64,000 nt of DNA, from contig JBFLYW010000020.1 in the NCBI GenBank assembly GCA_040756515.1, forward strand, positions 1 through 64,000, in the 5' to 3' direction. Below, piece by piece: positions 6,837-16,582 of the stretch. The position numbers were made by a program, and so were the translations under genes. Source of the DNA: DSXH01 sp020724325. GTDB taxonomy: Bacteria > Bacteroidota > Ignavibacteria > Ignavibacteriales > Melioribacteraceae. Within the stretch, counting starts at the first letter, position 1. Every line of letters begins with the position of its first letter. The notes under the pieces were generated by a model that saw nothing but the letters and a program-made list of their open reading frames with translations, did not search any database and was not told the DNA's origin.

Positions 6837-7673
6837 ATGATACGTCCTGGTGAAATACAGAGCATTGCCTCTAAACTTGGTCTTAGAGATACACAAATTG
6901 AAAAAGACTATGTAATTGGGTGGGTGTTAAAAGGAATTGCTGAACAAAAAATTCTTAAAGCGCAATTGATTTTCAAAGGTAGTACTGCACTAAGAAAAAT
7001 ATATTTCCAGGACTATCGGCTTTCTGAAGATTAGGATTTTACATTTAGTGGAGATGTTCTTAAAACCGAGGAAATAAAAAAACAATTTGATGAATTGATT
7101 AAATGGGTCTATGCTGAATCGAGAATCACTCTCAAGATTCAAGATGAAACACAGCATCAAACTGGCAATTATAATTTTTATTTAACGTTCACCGGTCCAT
7201 TAGGCGGCAAAGGAGAAAATAAAAGTATCAAAGTAGATGTTAGCAGCGATGAATTAATATGTGATAAACCTGAACAAAAAGACATTTGTAATGAATATAC
7301 AGATATAGTAGATAGATATAAAATTTTATCTTATTCATTATCGGAAATCATAACTGAGAAAATGAGGTCTTTGATGCAAAGAACAGCTCCTAGAGATATT
7401 TACGATTTATGGTACATTTTTGCAGAAAATGGCAGCAATATCGAAGACTATATCTTTGATTTCCAGCGAAAGACGGAATACAAAAAATTAGATCATAAAC
7501 AGCTTGTAAAAATAATTTCAGCTAAAGAACAAGCGTTTAAGAAGCAATGGGAAACTCAGTTAGTGAATCAAATAAAAAATATTCCGGATTTCGATGTAGT
7601 ATGGCGAGAGCTGCGGAAGCATTGGCGCAGATTTGAAAAATTTCTGGACGATTCTAAACCTAAAAAGAAATAA
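6837..7673 (+). pseudogene. AbiEii-type nucleotidyltransferase toxin with an amber codon in the catalytic motif
   Basis: The frame from 6837 to 7673 would encode 278 residues of an AbiEii/DUF1814 nucleotidyltransferase: EKDYVIGWVL, the GSTALRK nucleotide-binding motif, then YRLSED-stop-DFTF, and later ITEKMRSLMQRTAPRDIYDLWYIF. The family motif is YRxSEDLDF. TAG at 7032-7034 replaces the leucine between the two aspartates, one base away from TTG. Both sides are in the same frame with no other damage, so this is a single nonsense mutation (or a sequencing error) that removes the catalytic centre from any N-terminal product. A downstream restart at 7095 would lack the active site. Confidence 0.8.
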
Positions 7674-7959
7674 ATTTTACCCTTGACGGTCTAGCTTACA
7701 TGTTTTTGAAATGGGGTTGATCCAAAAGTAATTTTTCTTTTAAATATAGCCCACAGATAAAACTGATTAAACTGATTTTCGCGGATTTTAAGATTGAACA
7801 ATTACTTTTCGGTCTACTCTGATTAGCAATAAGACAGATTAAAAGAATAATAATAGCGGCTATAACAGCGAAGGAAGTTGTATGTAATTTTTTTATCACC
7901 TATTTTAAATAAGATGCAAAAAGCAAATCAATAAAAATATTATTTTAGGAGGCGATAGT
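7674..7959. other. Intergenic stretch before the coiled-coil gene
   Basis: Nothing firm is seen. Bases about 7745-7790 contain CAGATAAAACTGATTAAACTG-like text, a degenerate intergenic repeat also glimpsed near 25425. On the minus strand a short frame (7696-7899) begins with a signal-peptide-like segment but has no recognisable mature protein. Confidence 0.4.
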
Positions 7960-9006
7960 ATGACGGAACAAATATCTGAAAAAAGCACTAAAACCCAAAT
8001 TTTACAAGCATACAACGAAGCTCTTGCAAAGTTAAAAGAAGCTAAGCAAGAAGATCGAAAGTCTGAAAAGAAAAAAGAGGAAGAAGTTAAAATTGTAAAG
8101 CAAGCATCGGAGTATTCAGTAGAAAAGATTGTAAATAATATTGGCTCCGCTAAAATTGAAATAATTAGTTCATTAGACAAAATTAGCGAGAAGTTAACCG
8201 CCGAATATAAAAAACTGGAAATGCTTCAAAAAGCTTGTGAATTAGAATCGAGTTATTTGAAAGATGTATATGATATTAAAGTGGAGGCAGATACACTTTC
8301 GGCTCTGCTTCTTACTCAGAAAGAAAAAAAGCTTAGTTTTGAATTAGAGATCGAAAAGAAGCAGAATGAATTTGATGAAGAAATATCTCGAAAGAAATTG
8401 CAGTGGAAACTTGAACAGGAGAATTATGAAAGTCAGAAGAAAGAAAGGGACGCACAAGTAAAAAAAGAAAGAGAGCGCGAGGAAGATGAGTATAGTTATA
8501 ATTTACAGCTTAGGAGAAAAAAAGAAGCTGATGAATATACCGAACAAAAATCGAAACTTGAAAAGGAATTGGTTGATAAGCGCATTGAAGCAGAGAAAGA
8601 TTTAAATCAGCGGGAATTAATTGTTGCATCGCGGGAAAAAGAATTTGCAGAACTTAAATTAAAAGCGGAAAAACATCCTTCAGAAATTGAAAAAGCGATT
8701 AAAGAAACAGAAAAATCGGTTTTGGAAAAAATTGAATATAAGTATAAACACCAATCGGATCTGGTTCAAAAGGAAATTGAAGGAGAAAGAAATTTAAATA
8801 AACAGATAATTCTTTCGTTAGAAAATAAAATTAAAGAGCAGAATGAACAAATTAAGCAGCTTTTACAGAAAGTAAATGAATCCGGACAGCAGGTACAAAC
8901 TATAGCTATAAAAGCTATTGAATCTACTTCTGGAAGTTCTACTGCTCAAAGATTTTTTGTGCAAAGTGAAAAGCAGATCGAGCAGCAGACGAAGGGTAAA
9001 GAATGA
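7960..9006 (+). CDS. Long coiled-coil protein of unknown function
   Basis: The 348-residue cytoplasmic protein is almost entirely charged coiled coil from about residue 15 to 320, rich in K, E and Q. The clearest heptads run through KKLSFELEIEKKQNEFDEEI and the KEREREEDEYSYNLQLRRKK region. A short C-terminal segment (QTIAIKAIESTSGSSTAQRF) is more conserved-looking. An excellent AGGAGG lies ahead of the ATG. There is no signal peptide or membrane helix. Such proteins may act as scaffolds or cell-envelope organisers, but no function can be assigned. It sits alone between the AbiE pair and the sigma factor. Confidence 0.7.
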   Translation: MTEQISEKSTKTQILQAYNEALAKLKEAKQEDRKSEKKKEEEVKIVKQASEYSVEKIVNNIGSAKIEIISSLDKISEKLTAEYKKLEMLQKACELESSYLKDVYDIKVEADTLSALLLTQKEKKLSFELEIEKKQNEFDEEISRKKLQWKLEQENYESQKKERDAQVKKEREREEDEYSYNLQLRRKKEADEYTEQKSKLEKELVDKRIEAEKDLNQRELIVASREKEFAELKLKAEKHPSEIEKAIKETEKSVLEKIEYKYKHQSDLVQKEIEGERNLNKQIILSLENKIKEQNEQIKQLLQKVNESGQQVQTIAIKAIESTSGSSTAQRFFVQSEKQIEQQTKGKE

Positions 9007-9159
9007 GATTATACTGTTGTGAAAAACTTGATGATTAAAAAAAGTGTAAAAAATTCTGTGTAATTGGATTCATTAAAAAGTACTTAAATACTCAATAAAT
9101 TTTCAATAGTGTATTATTGTAAATGTAATTTGGGATAAAAAATAATATCACTATTTTCC

Positions 9160-9179
9160 TTATAGTAAAAGTACTATAA
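9160..9179. promoter_or_regulatory. Inverted repeat upstream of the ECF sigma gene
   Basis: A perfect 8-bp inverted repeat TTATAGTA / TACTATAA with a 4-base spacer lies about 50 bases before the sigma factor start and just before AAAGGAG (9190-9196). It could be an operator or part of an autoregulated promoter. The role is inferred from position only. Confidence 0.3.
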
Positions 9180-9229
9180 AGAAAGTACAGAAAGGAGAAT
9201 CAGTTCGGTAATAAAATAGATGGTTTAAT

Positions 9230-9781
9230 TTGGTTATTGACGAAAATAAATTATCCACACTCTATCCGCTGCTTAAAGCAAAAGATGAAGATGCCATTAA
9301 AGAATTTTTCTTAATAATGCAGCCTCATATTTTTTATTTCTTATACAGATTTACAAGTAAAAGAGAAATAGCTGAAGATCTAACACAAGAAACATTTGTC
9401 AAATTCTGGCTTTCTTTAGATTCTTTAGACCCTTCCCGGTCTTGCAAATCCTACTTATATAAAATAGCCAGAAACTTAGCATTGAATTATATTGAGAGAA
9501 ACCCTGTTCAAACAACTATAGGAAATGATGAATCATTATTGGTTAGACTAAGCTCAATTACTCAGGAGGACCTGGATGCTACCTTCTTTATGGATGATTT
9601 TCAAAAAGCAATAAATACTTTGCCAGAAAGATGCAAAGCCACTTTTCTACTAAGCCGCTTTTCAGGTTTTAATTATTCAGAAATCGCCGAAGTTTTAGGA
9701 GTTTCCATCCATACCGTAAAAAATCAGATGAATAAAGCATTAGCCGTTCTTCGTAAAAGGCTGAGAAATTATCTCGACTAA
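9230..9781 (+). CDS. ECF (RpoE/FecI-like) RNA polymerase sigma factor
   Basis: The 183-residue protein has sigma region 2 (FLYRFTSKREIAEDLTQETF then VKFWLSLDSL) and region 4 (LPERCKATFLLSRFSGFNYS then EIAEVLGVSIHTVKNQMNKA), the two-domain layout of ECF sigma factors. The start appears to be TTG at 9230, because the frame closes 15 bases upstream and the next ATG would remove region 2 residues. The FecR-type anti-sigma gene follows after 42 bases, then an STN-domain TonB receptor. This is the classical cell-surface signalling order. It probably directs transcription of the downstream uptake operon when the receptor is occupied. Confidence 0.9.
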   Translation: MVIDENKLSTLYPLLKAKDEDAIKEFFLIMQPHIFYFLYRFTSKREIAEDLTQETFVKFWLSLDSLDPSRSCKSYLYKIARNLALNYIERNPVQTTIGNDESLLVRLSSITQEDLDATFFMDDFQKAINTLPERCKATFLLSRFSGFNYSEIAEVLGVSIHTVKNQMNKALAVLRKRLRNYLD

Positions 9782-9823
9782 TTTCAAATCTGCATAGTAG
9801 TTTTTCTTTCCCCATGTGTATTA

Positions 9824-10930
9824 TTGTTGACAAAACTGAAAAATATGTTAAAACTTCCCAAACAGATCGATTATCACTTTCTTGTTCGTGTATTGAACGA
9901 CGAAATTACGCCTGAAGAAAAAGAATATTTTGAATCTTGGCTCTCCGAATCTGAAAAGAACAGAGAGGTTTTTGGAGAAATAACTTTTCTTTGGGATAAA
10001 ATAGGTTCTGTTCACTCAATTACATTGCCGGACCCTTTGGTTCAATGGGAAAAGATAGCAAGCAAAGTAGCTTTATCGAACACTAAGACTGATACAAGAA
10101 TTTTAGAAAAAGATTCGAAAATAATTCAAATAGAAAAATTTAACGAATCATTCCGGAAAAGAATTTTCTCAAGTAATATTATTAAAGCTGCAGCTGTTGT
10201 TGCGGTAATTGCTGTCTCTTCATTTTTCCTTTTCTATTTGGACCAGAAAATAAATCATGATATTGTACAATCTTCAGAACAAATCAAAATGTATGAAGCT
10301 GTTGCCAGGAAAGGAGAGAAAATTGAATTAAGTCTTTCAGATGGTTCTAAAATTTTAGTTAACTCGGATAGTAAATTAATTTATCCAAGCCAGTTCAATC
10401 CAAAGTTTAGAGAAGTGGAACTTAATGGTGAAGCATATTTTTCTGTTGCTTCCGATTCCCTAAAACCATTCAAAGTGAAATGTGGAAATACTATTACAGT
10501 TGTAAAAGGTACTGAGTTTAACATCAGGAATCGCAAAAACACTGTAAGGGTGGTTGTTGCCGAAGGTTCTGTTGATACGTACACTCCTAATTCGAATATT
10601 GCTTACAAACTTAAAAAGGGCGATATGGTTTTTTACAACAACCAAACAGGATACGCCGAGCAGCGTAAAGTTGATTTAGAAAAGCACCTCGCTTGGAAAA
10701 ACGGTAAGCTGATTTTTGACAGAACTAAATTATACGATGTTATGGAAGAGATTGAAAGGTGTTTTAATGTCGATGTTAAATTTGCAGATGCAGCTCTTAT
10801 GCAAAAATCTCTAACAGGTGTTTTTGAAACGAATTCTATCGATAGAATACTCTCCGTTATCAGTCTGGCTTTAGATATCCAAATTCTTCATAATGGAAGA
10901 AACATAGTGATAAAAAATATCGGAAGTTGA
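9824..10930 (+). CDS. FecR-family anti-sigma factor
   Basis: The protein has an N-terminal cytoplasmic domain (about residues 15-90, ITPEEKEYFESWLSESEKNR), one membrane helix (about 119-138, IIKAAAVVAVIAVSSFFLFY), a periplasmic FecR domain (about 160-260, LSLSDGSKILVNSDSKLIYP and FKVKCGNTITVVKGTEFNIR) and a C-terminal DUF4974-like domain (about 300-366). This is the standard Bacteroidota FecR architecture: it holds the ECF sigma factor and senses the TonB receptor's STN domain across the periplasm. The TTG at 9824 is the longest start; ATG at 9845 is a plausible alternative giving 361 residues. Confidence 0.9.
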   Translation: MLTKLKNMLKLPKQIDYHFLVRVLNDEITPEEKEYFESWLSESEKNREVFGEITFLWDKIGSVHSITLPDPLVQWEKIASKVALSNTKTDTRILEKDSKIIQIEKFNESFRKRIFSSNIIKAAAVVAVIAVSSFFLFYLDQKINHDIVQSSEQIKMYEAVARKGEKIELSLSDGSKILVNSDSKLIYPSQFNPKFREVELNGEAYFSVASDSLKPFKVKCGNTITVVKGTEFNIRNRKNTVRVVVAEGSVDTYTPNSNIAYKLKKGDMVFYNNQTGYAEQRKVDLEKHLAWKNGKLIFDRTKLYDVMEEIERCFNVDVKFADAALMQKSLTGVFETNSIDRILSVISLALDIQILHNGRNIVIKNIGS

Positions 10931-10959
10931 TGGAAAAATAATTTTCTTAGGAAAGACCT

Positions 10960-13950
10960 ATGAAGTTGAACAAATTAATTTCGATTCTGCTGCTCTTTGT
11001 ATTCTCTTTAATTACTCAAGCTTCCTATTCACAAATTGAAAACAGCAGCTCTGAAGAAGAGATATTCAAAGAAGACGATTTAGACATTCTTAACGATTTG
11101 TTATTGAAATACCAAATCGCCGGTGCTCAATCTGCACGTAATATTAGGTCTGCATTGAATACATACCTTTCTCTGCAGTTTTTTGAAGCTAATCTTAAAG
11201 ATATTATCAAAGAAATTTCCAGATCAAAAAAAATTAATTTTATTTTTGATGACGAACTGCTAAACATCGAAAATGTGAATTTCTATTGCGATGAACGTCC
11301 TCTCTACGAAGTGCTGAACGGTCTGCTTAGTCCTCATAATATCAGTTTTTATGAATTTGAATACGCTCAGATTACATTAGCAAAACAGATCAAAATTGAT
11401 GAGAGAACCGGAGGAATAAGGGGCAAGATTAAGGATAATACTGGCGAGATACTTATAGGTGCAAACGTATTGATTAAAGATTTGGGAATTGGGTGCATGA
11501 GCGATAACAAAGGTAATTATCAATTGCGCAATATTAAACCGGGCGAGTATACTCTTGAAGTTTCTTACATTGGTTATGAAAAAGTATCAAGAAAAATAAA
11601 AATTACATCCGGTCAAATTCTCGAAATAAATTTTGTATTAAATTCAACTTCCTTTTTAATTGGAGGAATTGAAGTAATTGGCGCATCGGATCTTCTGCCT
11701 TCAGACGTTACAACAAAGACAACAATTACAAGCGGAGAAATTGAGCACTTCCAGGCATCGAGCATAAAAGACGTTCTTGATCTTGTCCCTGGCGTGCAGA
11801 AAACCGATAATCCGGGTCTGGGTAAAACTACTCAAGTTGCTTTGAGAGGAGATGAGGGGGATAATTTAAGTGCCTTCGGTACGCTTGTTATTATTGACGG
11901 CACTCCGGTTTCAAACAACGCTAATCTTCAATTCGAAAGAGCTTCTGGTGCTACTTTTGGCACTTCCAATCTTAAAGGGAGTGTAGACCTTAGAACTATT
12001 CCCGCAGATAATATCCAGAACTTAAGCGTAATTACAGGGCTTCCTTCTGTGCGGTACGGAGATGTTACCTCGGGTGTAATCAATATAAAAACTAAGATTG
12101 GTGCTTCTCCTAATAGATTCAAATTCAAAAACAATCCTAATACAAGAGAAGGAAATTTTGAAGGAGGTATTGTTTTAGGAGACGGCTCTCTCAGTTATAA
12201 TTTAAACGCTGCACAAAGCGAGAGAGATGTTCGTATTACCGGCGATGAATATCTAAGATTAACCGGTCAATTAGTTTACTCTACATCTCTGTTTAATAAC
12301 TCTCTTTCAACCAACAATAAAATCTCCTATCAAAGAATTCTTGATGAAGAAGAGCCGAAGGGTGATCTAAGGAAGACAAGAAATTACAACAGAGGTTATA
12401 CTATTTCGCTTTCATCGTGGGGTATTTATAAAACCGATGTTGGGATCTCGAACCTAGATTATAACTTATTTGCTACAATGCGGCGCGAAAACTCCATGAA
12501 ATCCCGGCTTCAAACAGATTATGTTATTCTACCAAGCGGTGATACGATTGCGAGCTACATCGGAACAATTGATACAAGGGGAATTGAATGGACTTTTGGC
12601 GGACGACTCGAATGGAATTCTGTCTTTTATACTGGAGATATTGTTCATAAAGTTTTAGCTGGAATAGAACCTCAGTACAATGCCAATACAGGTGATGGGG
12701 TAATGTTCGATACTTTGCTTAATCCTTACGGACAGGGTTCGGGAAAGCGTCCATATAGTTTTGATGATATACCCGGTCAGCTTTTATTAGGAATCTATTT
12801 TGAAGATAGAATTACTGCCCATTTTATTTTTGATTTTAATTTGATAGTTGGATTCAGGTATGAAATGTACCGCCCCAATAAATTTAATCTTTCCGGGCTG
12901 TGGGGCGATGGAAATATAATTGAGTCACGTCAAGGTACATACTTCAACCCGAGATTGAATTTGATGATCTATCTATCAAAAGTAAACCAATTGAGGTTGA
13001 GTGCCGGAACTTCATCCAAATCCCCGCCAATGAGTATGATCTATCCGGTTGAAGATGTCTTTCCGTGGAGGAATCCTGACGATAATAAAAATTATTATTT
13101 GAGATATAACCTGCATCAGCCCGACCTAAAGGGCTACCGCGAAACATTGTATGAAATTTCTTACGATCATAAATTTTTTGATAAAATTGGTATTACATCA
13201 ACTGCTTATTATAAAATTAGAAAAGGAAACCCAGTCTCTTATCCAATTCCGGTATTTCAAACTTCTACAACAGCTAATAAAACGAAAGTTTATTTTGTTG
13301 ACGAATACTCTCTCTATAATAACATCGGAAGAACTGATACAAAAGGTTTAGAGTTTACTCTTAGAACTTCCAAAATAGATCCGCTTAATATGGATTTAAT
13401 GGTTACCGGTTCCTATTCCTTTATTAAGAATCCCGGCGTTGGTTATAACTATTCTGCTACGCCCGATGCCTCAAAAGGGCAGCGACCAAACTATAAAGTA
13501 CCTAATGTTCCGGTAGATACTTTGATCGGCTGGATTTATCCAAGAGGCGAGAAGTGGAATGACAGACTGCAAATAAATTATTCCTTGAAATATACGGTTC
13601 CAGCTTTAGGTCTTTGGATTACTTTGAGGGCAGAGCAGCTCGTTTTTGAAAGAAGTCAAACATTCGACCATGCGCCGATTGATAGGAATGTAACAACGCC
13701 AGCAAATATTCTTAACTTCGATTTTTACCGGGAAATAAAACTTAAACCGAACAAGTGGCTTTTCAGTTTTAATATGAGTAAATCCTTATTTGCCGGTGCC
13801 GAGGTTTCTTTCTATGTAAACAATTTGATGGATGATCCGGCAATTAGAAGATATTACTCCTCGCCAACAGTTGAAAGTGATGAACAAAGAAATCCTTCTC
13901 TCTTTTACGGAATAGAATTTAGTATGATCATAGATAAATTTTTTAATTAA
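10960..13950 (+). CDS. TonB-dependent transducer/receptor with STN domain
   Basis: The 996-residue outer-membrane protein begins with a signal peptide (cleavage near ASYSQ). An STN domain follows (about residues 70-142, SLQFFEANLKDIIKEISRSK), then a carboxypeptidase-regulatory-like domain (about 150-230, IRGKIKDNTGEILIGANVLI), a plug (about 255-375, SSIKDVLDLVPGVQKTDNPG, VALRGDEG) and a beta-barrel ending in FSMIIDKFFN. The STN domain is the part that contacts FecR, matching the sigma/anti-sigma genes just upstream. The ligand is unknown. No SusD partner follows; instead a DUF4876-like lipoprotein starts 8 bases later, which argues for a receptor-lipoprotein pair. Confidence 0.9.
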   Translation: MKLNKLISILLLFVFSLITQASYSQIENSSSEEEIFKEDDLDILNDLLLKYQIAGAQSARNIRSALNTYLSLQFFEANLKDIIKEISRSKKINFIFDDELLNIENVNFYCDERPLYEVLNGLLSPHNISFYEFEYAQITLAKQIKIDERTGGIRGKIKDNTGEILIGANVLIKDLGIGCMSDNKGNYQLRNIKPGEYTLEVSYIGYEKVSRKIKITSGQILEINFVLNSTSFLIGGIEVIGASDLLPSDVTTKTTITSGEIEHFQASSIKDVLDLVPGVQKTDNPGLGKTTQVALRGDEGDNLSAFGTLVIIDGTPVSNNANLQFERASGATFGTSNLKGSVDLRTIPADNIQNLSVITGLPSVRYGDVTSGVINIKTKIGASPNRFKFKNNPNTREGNFEGGIVLGDGSLSYNLNAAQSERDVRITGDEYLRLTGQLVYSTSLFNNSLSTNNKISYQRILDEEEPKGDLRKTRNYNRGYTISLSSWGIYKTDVGISNLDYNLFATMRRENSMKSRLQTDYVILPSGDTIASYIGTIDTRGIEWTFGGRLEWNSVFYTGDIVHKVLAGIEPQYNANTGDGVMFDTLLNPYGQGSGKRPYSFDDIPGQLLLGIYFEDRITAHFIFDFNLIVGFRYEMYRPNKFNLSGLWGDGNIIESRQGTYFNPRLNLMIYLSKVNQLRLSAGTSSKSPPMSMIYPVEDVFPWRNPDDNKNYYLRYNLHQPDLKGYRETLYEISYDHKFFDKIGITSTAYYKIRKGNPVSYPIPVFQTSTTANKTKVYFVDEYSLYNNIGRTDTKGLEFTLRTSKIDPLNMDLMVTGSYSFIKNPGVGYNYSATPDASKGQRPNYKVPNVPVDTLIGWIYPRGEKWNDRLQINYSLKYTVPALGLWITLRAEQLVFERSQTFDHAPIDRNVTTPANILNFDFYREIKLKPNKWLFSFNMSKSLFAGAEVSFYVNNLMDDPAIRRYYSSPTVESDEQRNPSLFYGIEFSMIIDKFFN

Positions 13951-13958
13951 GGTTTGTT

Positions 13959-15053
13959 ATGAAATTCATAAAAATTATACCACTGTTAATTGGACTAGTC
14001 TTACTTTTAAGCTGCAACGAAGAACCTCCGCTGGTTCAGGAAGGGAATGCAAAAATTACAATTTATGCAGTAGGAGATACTTCCGTAATACACAGAGAAC
14101 CGAAGTTCATCCCTTTGAAAAATGCAAAAGTAATTCTTTCATCGGAATACGGTATGATTGTTAGGCATACCGATAATTATGGGAAATTAACTCTTCAAGG
14201 TATCCCATCGTCAACTTATAATATTTCTGTAAGACTCAATCATCCCACTTACCCTAATATATTATTACTGGGTAACTTGAAAGAAAAAGAAATAATCTCT
14301 GGCAGAGAAATTACAGATACTATCAAAGCAGTTCAAGTAGCCAATACTGGTATTGCAATAAATGAAATATATGCTTGCGGACCAGTTAATAACATTTATT
14401 TCTTCTTTGATCAGTTCATTGAACTTTATAATTACAGCGAGGAAGTACGTTACCTGGATGGAATGATAGTAATGCGTGTCTCCGGAAATAATGAAGGAAA
14501 AGGACCCGGAGCCGATGAAGGAGACGATGGAGATATAGATGGTGTAACCTATATCTTTAAATTCCCTGGTAAACCCGGGGAGAATAATTATCCTTTTTAT
14601 CCACAGACATATATAACTCTTGCAGCAACCGGCACGAATCATAAAAAAGTTGTTAGCACTGCAGTGGATCTTTCTAATGCAGATTGGGAGTTTTATAATC
14701 AATATTCTACTACTGATTTTGATAGCCCTACAGTAAAAAACCTGATAAACATCCGCTCTGATAGAACCGTCGATTTTCTTATAAATTTAGTATCGGATGT
14801 AATAGTGCTTGCTTCGGGTGTCGATTCGAAATGGGAAGACGGTATTGATATTAATACGATAATAGATGGAGTTGAATATCGTTCAAGTATGACTGCAACT
14901 AAAACACTCGATGTTAGAATTGATAAAAGTTTTGCTGTAGGTCCGCCCCGCTATAGCGGAAAATCGTTGCAAAGAAGGGAACCAGGCGGAGATTCTAACG
15001 ATTCTGTACTTGATTTTGAAATTATTCCCGTGCCTACTCCAGGGAAAAAATAA
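13959..15053 (+). CDS. DUF4876-like surface lipoprotein
   Basis: The 364-residue protein has a lipoprotein signal (LIGLVLLLSC with the lipobox cysteine). Next comes a carboxypeptidase-regulatory-like segment (ITIYAVGD ... LKNAKVILSSEYGMIVRHTD). The large domain carries NEIYACGPVN, FFFDQFIELYN and a final QRREPGGDSND, the lamin-tail-like pattern of DUF4876 lipoproteins that pair with TonB receptors in Bacteroidota. It starts 8 bases after the receptor. It probably sits at the outer membrane and captures or presents the receptor's ligand. The DUF4876 assignment is by motif memory. Confidence 0.65.
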   Translation: MKFIKIIPLLIGLVLLLSCNEEPPLVQEGNAKITIYAVGDTSVIHREPKFIPLKNAKVILSSEYGMIVRHTDNYGKLTLQGIPSSTYNISVRLNHPTYPNILLLGNLKEKEIISGREITDTIKAVQVANTGIAINEIYACGPVNNIYFFFDQFIELYNYSEEVRYLDGMIVMRVSGNNEGKGPGADEGDDGDIDGVTYIFKFPGKPGENNYPFYPQTYITLAATGTNHKKVVSTAVDLSNADWEFYNQYSTTDFDSPTVKNLINIRSDRTVDFLINLVSDVIVLASGVDSKWEDGIDINTIIDGVEYRSSMTATKTLDVRIDKSFAVGPPRYSGKSLQRREPGGDSNDSVLDFEIIPVPTPGKK

Positions 15054-15097
15054 TTTTTTTTAATGTGGCTTAATAACTCAATTGTATTGAGGAAAAA

Positions 15098-16552
15098 ATG
15101 TTTAAGAAATTTTTATCATTAGTTCTATTTGCCTTGTTGTTTAATTCTAATTCGTTTTCACAATCCGGCAGAACCGAGTCAATGGGGGGATTGTCTTTTT
15201 CCATAATTGATAACGATCATTCTCTAACTCCTTTCAATTTTGGAAGCAATCCCGCCTGGTTAGTAAAAGATGAAACAAATACTTTTCTAAAAATTACTCC
15301 GTTCTACAGCAATAGCTGGGGCAACTATAGACCCAAGTATGATTCGGAAGGAAATTCATTAATTGGCACAAAAGTAACAGGCGTAAAAACATTAGGCGAA
15401 CTTGGTACTTTCTACGGTTCTACTTCTTACAACTACGAAAACAGAAGACAATATTTCAGAACTCTAAAAAAAGATACTTACGCTGGCGAAGCATTTTATT
15501 TTACCGATTCTACGAGCGGGGATTTCAGTTACACTGGACCAGAAGTAACATTGATATACAGCTGGGAAGCATTGCCAAGATTTTATTTAGGCGGAGCAGT
15601 ATACTACGAAATTCTTGAAGGATTAAAACAAACTTATTCTTATGCAAATACACTCTATAGAAAAGCCGGTTTTAATATTGGAGCTGCCTATGCCGTCTCT
15701 GAAAATTTTATTGTAGGAACTTCTGCTCTGTATACTGATATTCAAGAATCTGTTGAAGCCGCAGACGTTAATTTGCTGGATGTAGAAATGTTCAACTTTA
15801 GAGGTGATAATTATTTCTTCACTAAGCGTGGATCAAGTGTTACACAAAAAATTAGAAAGAAAGGATTTTCCCTTGGCACGCAGCTTTATTGGAGCAGTGA
15901 AAAACTAAGTATCGGTTTTCAGACTAATTTTTCGCCGGCAAATACAAGAATAATACTGCCGTTTAAAACTTATTCGGAAGATGAAGAAGGTTATGCTGCT
16001 TTTGATAAATATGATTTTCAGGTAAAAACTCAATATCAACTTAGCGATGATTTGATTATTGGCGCTTTTGGAAGTCTCTACAACATCAAAAGCTGGTCGA
16101 AAATTTCTAAAAAGAATTTGATGATTTGGGAATGGAAATTTAATCAGATTGCTGCAGGAATTGGTTCAACTTACAAAATCTCACCTGATTTTTTAGCCGG
16201 CTTTGAATATGAGTTTGATTATTCATCTGCTGATTCTTCCAAATATATTGATGGAAAGTTTATAAACATTTCTTCCGGAAATCATCTGATTAGAGCTGGT
16301 TTAGAATATCAAGTGAAAGACAATTTGTTTCTTCGGTTCGGTCTTAACTATGGCTTTAATGAATTCGATTATTATACCGGTGTAAAAGATTGTAACATTG
16401 TGCGATTTACTTTTGGTGTCGGTTTTCCTCTCTTCGATGAAATGACTATAAATTCTTTTGTCGAATACTCTGGTCTGTCTCCTAAAAATTATTCCGATCA
16501 ATCCAGAAAATTTTTAACGATTGGTTTTTCTATTTACCTGAATACATTTTAG
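15098..16552 (+). CDS. Outer-membrane beta-barrel protein (DUF6850-like)
   Basis: The 484-residue exported protein has a signal peptide (SLVLFALLFNSNSFSQ). Alternating aromatic and polar strands run throughout, ending in FLTIGFSIYLNTF, a C-terminal aromatic residue as expected for an outer-membrane barrel. In Bacteroidota, barrels of the DUF6850 type follow TonB receptor and DUF4876 lipoprotein genes, which fits the position here. The start codon is preceded by GAGG. Transport function is inferred from fold and context; the DUF number is tentative. Confidence 0.6.
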   Translation: MFKKFLSLVLFALLFNSNSFSQSGRTESMGGLSFSIIDNDHSLTPFNFGSNPAWLVKDETNTFLKITPFYSNSWGNYRPKYDSEGNSLIGTKVTGVKTLGELGTFYGSTSYNYENRRQYFRTLKKDTYAGEAFYFTDSTSGDFSYTGPEVTLIYSWEALPRFYLGGAVYYEILEGLKQTYSYANTLYRKAGFNIGAAYAVSENFIVGTSALYTDIQESVEAADVNLLDVEMFNFRGDNYFFTKRGSSVTQKIRKKGFSLGTQLYWSSEKLSIGFQTNFSPANTRIILPFKTYSEDEEGYAAFDKYDFQVKTQYQLSDDLIIGAFGSLYNIKSWSKISKKNLMIWEWKFNQIAAGIGSTYKISPDFLAGFEYEFDYSSADSSKYIDGKFINISSGNHLIRAGLEYQVKDNLFLRFGLNYGFNEFDYYTGVKDCNIVRFTFGVGFPLFDEMTINSFVEYSGLSPKNYSDQSRKFLTIGFSIYLNTF

Positions 16553-16582
16553 GAAAATAATTTCAATTAATCGGAGGTCATA

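Noticed and set aside
7696..7899. Minus-strand 67-codon frame with a signal-peptide-like start
   Set aside because: The mature part has no family pattern and is short; it could be a gene remnant but support is too thin.
14265..14702. 145-codon minus-strand frame inside the DUF4876-like gene
   Set aside because: It is antisense to a well-supported gene and has no motif, so it is a shadow frame.
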